Shown: positions 61,468-64,000 of the stretch, in pieces
Layout of the letters: each line of letters begins with the position of its first letter
How positions within the stretch are numbered: position 1 is the stretch's first letter
NCBI RefSeq assembly: GCF_002778325.1
Contig: NZ_NESI01000003.1
Span: 372,001-436,000 of the forward strand
Source of the DNA: Limnohabitans sp. B9-3
GTDB taxonomy: Bacteria > Pseudomonadota > Gammaproteobacteria > Burkholderiales > Burkholderiaceae_C
Direction of reading: 5' to 3'
DNA length: 64,000 bases
Position numbers and translations under genes: made by a program
The notes under the pieces: generated by a model
What the model was told of the DNA's origin: nothing
Database searches by the model: none
Seen by the model: only the letters and a program-made list of their open reading frames with translations

Positions 61468-62112
61468 ATGGCGACGACCGACAAAGTCATCATGGCCACG
61501 CCCGAGTATTGGGCGGAGGCTTGCAAACACCTGATGAAAAAAGACCGGGTGATGAAGCGCCTCATCCCCCAGTTTGGCGAGGCTTCCTTGCAGTCCCGAG
61601 GCGACGCGTTTGTCACTTTGGCACGCAGCATTGTGGGCCAGCAAATTTCGGTGAAGGCTGCGCAAACCGTGTGGGACCGTTTTGCGCTGCTGCCCCGCAA
61701 GGTGACCCCCATCAATGTGCTCAAGCTCAAGGTGGACGATATGCGGGCGGCAGGCTTGTCGGCTCGCAAGGTGGAGTACTTGGTCGATTTGGCGCTGCAT
61801 TTTGACAATGGCGCCTTGCACGTTAAAACATGGTCCGACATGGACGATGAGGCCATCATCGATGAACTGGTGGCCATTCGCGGCATCGGCCGTTGGACGG
61901 CCGAGATGTTTTTGATCTTTCACCTCCTGCGGCCCAATGTGTTGCCGCTGGACGATGTGGGTTTGATCAATGGCATCAGCCACAACTATTTCTCGGGTGA
62001 ATCTGTCAGTCGCAACGAAGCACGCGAGGTCGCCGCGGCGTGGGCCCCGTATCGCAGCGTGGCGACTTGGTATATTTGGCGCTCGCTAGATCCGCTGCCA
62101 GTTGAATACTGA
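61468..62112 (+). CDS. DNA-3-methyladenine glycosylase (HhH-GPD, AlkA-like)
   Basis: A 214-residue DNA glycosylase of the helix-hairpin-helix/GPD superfamily. Motifs: [19 protein letters not shown], the Hh[16 protein letters not shown] and the catalytic Asp in [14 protein letters not shown]. It removes alkylated bases. It begins 3 bases after the cysS stop; 61492 is an alternative Met. It precedes accA by 20 bp. Confidence 0.88.
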   Translation: MATTDKVIMATPEYWAEACKHLMKKDRVMKRLIPQFGEASLQSRGDAFVTLARSIVGQQISVKAAQTVWDRFALLPRKVTPINVLKLKVDDMRAAGLSARKVEYLVDLALHFDNGALHVKTWSDMDDEAIIDELVAIRGIGRWTAEMFLIFHLLRPNVLPLDDVGLINGISHNYFSGESVSRNEAREVAAAWAPYRSVATWYIWRSLDPLPVEY

Positions 62113-62132
62113 GCAGCCAAGGAGTATTGAAT

Positions 62133-63110
62133 TTGGCTAAGAAAACTTTCCTCGACTTTGAACAACCGATTGCCGAACTTGAAGGCAAGATCGACGAGTT
62201 GCGCTATGTGCAAAACGAGTCGGCGGTCGACATTTCGCAGGAGATCACCCAGCTCAGCAAGAAAAGCTTGCAGCTGACCAAGGACATTTACAGCGACCTC
62301 ACGCCTTGGCAGATCACCAAGATCGCGCGTCATCCAGAGCGTCCCTACACGCTGGATTACATCCACGACATCTTCACCGACTTTGTGGAAATGCACGGCG
62401 ACCGCCACTTTGCCGATGACTTAAGCATCGTGGGTGGCTTGGCCCGCTTCAATGGCCATGCTTGTATGGTCTTGGGCCAGCAAAAAGGCCGCGACACCAA
62501 AGAACGCGCTTTGCGTAACTTCGGCATGAGCAAGCCCGAGGGCTACCGCAAAGCCTTGCGTTTGATGAAGACGGCCGAGAAGTTCAAGCTGCCCGTGTTC
62601 ACCTTTGTGGACACACCCGGTGCTTACCCCGGCATTGATGCCGAAGAGCGTAGCCAGTCCGAGGCGATTGGCCGCAATATTTTTGAAATGGCCCAACTCG
62701 AAGTGCCGATCATCACCACCATCATTGGTGAAGGTGGCTCGGGCGGCGCGCTGGCCATCAGCGTGGCTGACCAAGTGTTGATGCTGCAGTACTCGGTGTA
62801 TTCGGTCATCAGCCCTGAAGGCTGCGCCTCGATTTTGTGGAAAACCTCAGACCGCGCTGAAGACGCTGCCGAAGCTTTGGGCATCACCGCACACCGCTTG
62901 AAAGCCTTAGGCTTGGTCGACAAAATCGTCAACGAGCCTGTGGGTGGCGCACACCGCGACCCCAAACAAATGGCTGCTCAACTCAAGCGCGGCTTGAACG
63001 ATGCTTGGCGTCAAGTGAGTGACCTCAAAGTCAAAGACTTGCTCGACAAGCGCTACGACCGTTTGCAAAGCTATGGCCGGTTCACCGACACCAAAGCTGA
63101 TACCCGCTAA
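62133..63110 (+). CDS. accA: acetyl-CoA carboxylase carboxyltransferase alpha subunit
   Basis: A 325-residue AccA, part of the carboxyltransferase that makes malonyl-CoA for fatty acid synthesis. It shows [20 protein letters not shown] at the N-terminus, [40 protein letters not shown] and [20 protein letters not shown]. It appears to start with TTG at 62133 (AAGGAG 8 bases upstream). A second TTG at 62127 is only 2 bases from that site. The end overlaps the tilS start by 38 bp. Confidence 0.94.
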   Translation: MAKKTFLDFEQPIAELEGKIDELRYVQNESAVDISQEITQLSKKSLQLTKDIYSDLTPWQITKIARHPERPYTLDYIHDIFTDFVEMHGDRHFADDLSIVGGLARFNGHACMVLGQQKGRDTKERALRNFGMSKPEGYRKALRLMKTAEKFKLPVFTFVDTPGAYPGIDAEERSQSEAIGRNIFEMAQLEVPIITTIIGEGGSGGALAISVADQVLMLQYSVYSVISPEGCASILWKTSDRAEDAAEALGITAHRLKALGLVDKIVNEPVGGAHRDPKQMAAQLKRGLNDAWRQVSDLKVKDLLDKRYDRLQSYGRFTDTKADTR

Positions 63111-64000
63111 CTTTCCCTCGCTGGATGCGCTCCAGCACCTTGGCCCTTTTGCCGTCGCACTCAGCGGTGGGGCTGATTCCACCGCCATGCTGATCGCCTG
63201 TGCCACGCGCTGGCCGGATCGAGTACACGCCATTCATGTGCACCATGGGCTGCAGGTTGCAGCAGACGGCTTTGTTCAGCATTGCGAAGCGCTGTGCCAG
63301 CGCCTGAATGTGCCTTTGGTGGTGATGCGTGTGAATGCTTCGCACGCAGCGGGTGAAAGCCCTGAAAACGCTGCGCGCAAAGCCCGCTATGCCGCCTTCT
63401 TTGAAGCGTTAAAGCACAACTGGGACGGTCAGCTCAAAGACATCGTGCTGGCGCAACATGCCGATGACCAAGTGGAGACCTTGCTGTTGGCCTTGTCGCG
63501 CGGTGCGGGCTTGCCGGGTTTGGCCAGCATGCCCGATATGGTTCAGCGTGGCGGCGTGACCTACCACCGCCCTTGGCTGACCGTGTCGGGCCAAGCACTG
63601 CGCGATGTTTTGCAAGCCACGGGCGAGCCGTGGGTGGAGGACCCCACCAACATCGACACCCGCTTCACCCGTAACCGTATCCGCGCGCATGTGATGCCTG
63701 TGTTGGGGCAAGTTTTTCCGGCGTTTCGTCAGACTTTTGCCCGCAGTGCCCGTCATGCGGCGCAGGCACAAATTTTGTTGACTGAATTGGCTGAGCAAGA
63801 TTTGCAAACGGTGGGGCATCCCCCCGTCATTCGCGCTTTGCAGCCGCTCAGCCAAGCGCGGCAGTCCAATGTATTGCGCCATTGGTTGGCGTTGGAGGGC
63901 ACGCAGGCCAGCGAAGCGCAAATGCAAGATTTGTTGAAACAAGTCAAAGCGTGCACCACGCGTGGCCATCAGATTGACATCAAGGTGGGGTACGGCTTTG
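63073..64000 (+). CDS. tilS: tRNA(Ile)-lysidine synthase, N-terminal part (runs out of the window)
   Basis: A PP-loop ATPase that modifies the wobble C34 of the tRNA(Ile) anticodon CAU to lysidine. The reading frame opens at ATG 63073 inside accA (38-bp overlap): residues [15 protein letters not shown], then the PP-loop [16 protein letters not shown] at about 30-45, then [15 protein letters not shown] and [20 protein letters not shown], the TilS-type motif. At least 309 codons are seen; the rest lies beyond base 64000. The gene is followed in-frame to the window edge with no stop. Confidence 0.92.
   Translation, partial: MAGSPTPKLIPANFPSLDALQHLGPFAVALSGGADSTAMLIACATRWPDRVHAIHVHHGLQVAADGFVQHCEALCQRLNVPLVVMRVNASHAAGESPENAARKARYAAFFEALKHNWDGQLKDIVLAQHADDQVETLLLALSRGAGLPGLASMPDMVQRGGVTYHRPWLTVSGQALRDVLQATGEPWVEDPTNIDTRFTRNRIRAHVMPVLGQVFPAFRQTFARSARHAAQAQILLTELAEQDLQTVGHPPVIRALQPLSQARQSNVLRHWLALEGTQASEAQMQDLLKQVKACTTRGHQIDIKVGYGF

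Overview
The window reads as chromosomal DNA of a betaproteobacterium of the order Burkholderiales, most likely Comamonadaceae (Limnohabitans/Rhodoferax-like freshwater type). This is inferred from gene content and protein character: two Bug-type solute-binding proteins, a QueE with a CX14CX2C cluster motif, a RibB fused to a decayed RibA domain, and the gene run glyA-nrdR-minor pilins-ribD-ribE-ribB-ribH-nusB-aminotransferase-ybgC-tolQRA. Coding density is very high, with many ATGA overlaps. I see no rRNA, tRNA, CRISPR array, prophage or insertion sequence.

Layout. 0-5.5 kb: end of a TRAP permease, an Hsp70-like protein, queD/queE and two solute-binding proteins. 5.5-9 kb: a degraded aromatic-acid cluster (monooxygenase, Tat/lipoprotein-type fumarylacetoacetase-fold hydrolase, amidohydrolase relic, Bug protein) with a divergent MarR regulator and a glutathione transferase. 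9-16 kb: hydrolases, RsuA, a beta-propeller protein, an unusual polysaccharide deacetylase, a sterol desaturase-like protein, an EI24 protein and a CinA-N protein. 16-21.2 kb: nitrogen control, with glnA behind two NtrC-type sites and a sigma-54 promoter, followed by ntrB and ntrC. 21-31 kb: xth, folA, thyA, a RodZ-like protein with an orphan response regulator, a D-2-hydroxyacid dehydrogenase-like flavoprotein, YihY and metY. 31-39 kb: a CBS protein, aroC, an MFS transporter and a complete gentisate pathway with its own Bug protein.

38.8-54.3 kb is a long minus-strand block: lytic transglycosylase, ZTP riboswitch, glyA, nrdR, minor pilins, a HicAB toxin-antitoxin pair, riboflavin genes, nusB, an aminotransferase, ybgC-tolQRA and an acyltransferase. 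54.4-64 kb holds a 926-residue DUF349 protein, a TPR-ppiA-ppiB-lpxH operon, cysS, a DNA glycosylase, accA and the start of tilS.

How the parts work together: the gentisate genes convert 3-hydroxybenzoate to fumarate and pyruvate. The 5.5-8 kb cluster looks like a second ring-cleavage or decarboxylation route that has lost its amidohydrolase. glnA-ntrBC forms a nitrogen-responsive loop. glyA is tied to folate/purine state by the ZTP riboswitch and lies in the same block as other vitamin genes.

The least explained structure is in the nrdR-glyA gap (51.7-52.0 kb): two long hairpins with unrelated, self-complementary stems but closely related 27-28-nt loops in opposite orientation. They may be two copies of an uncharacterised small element.
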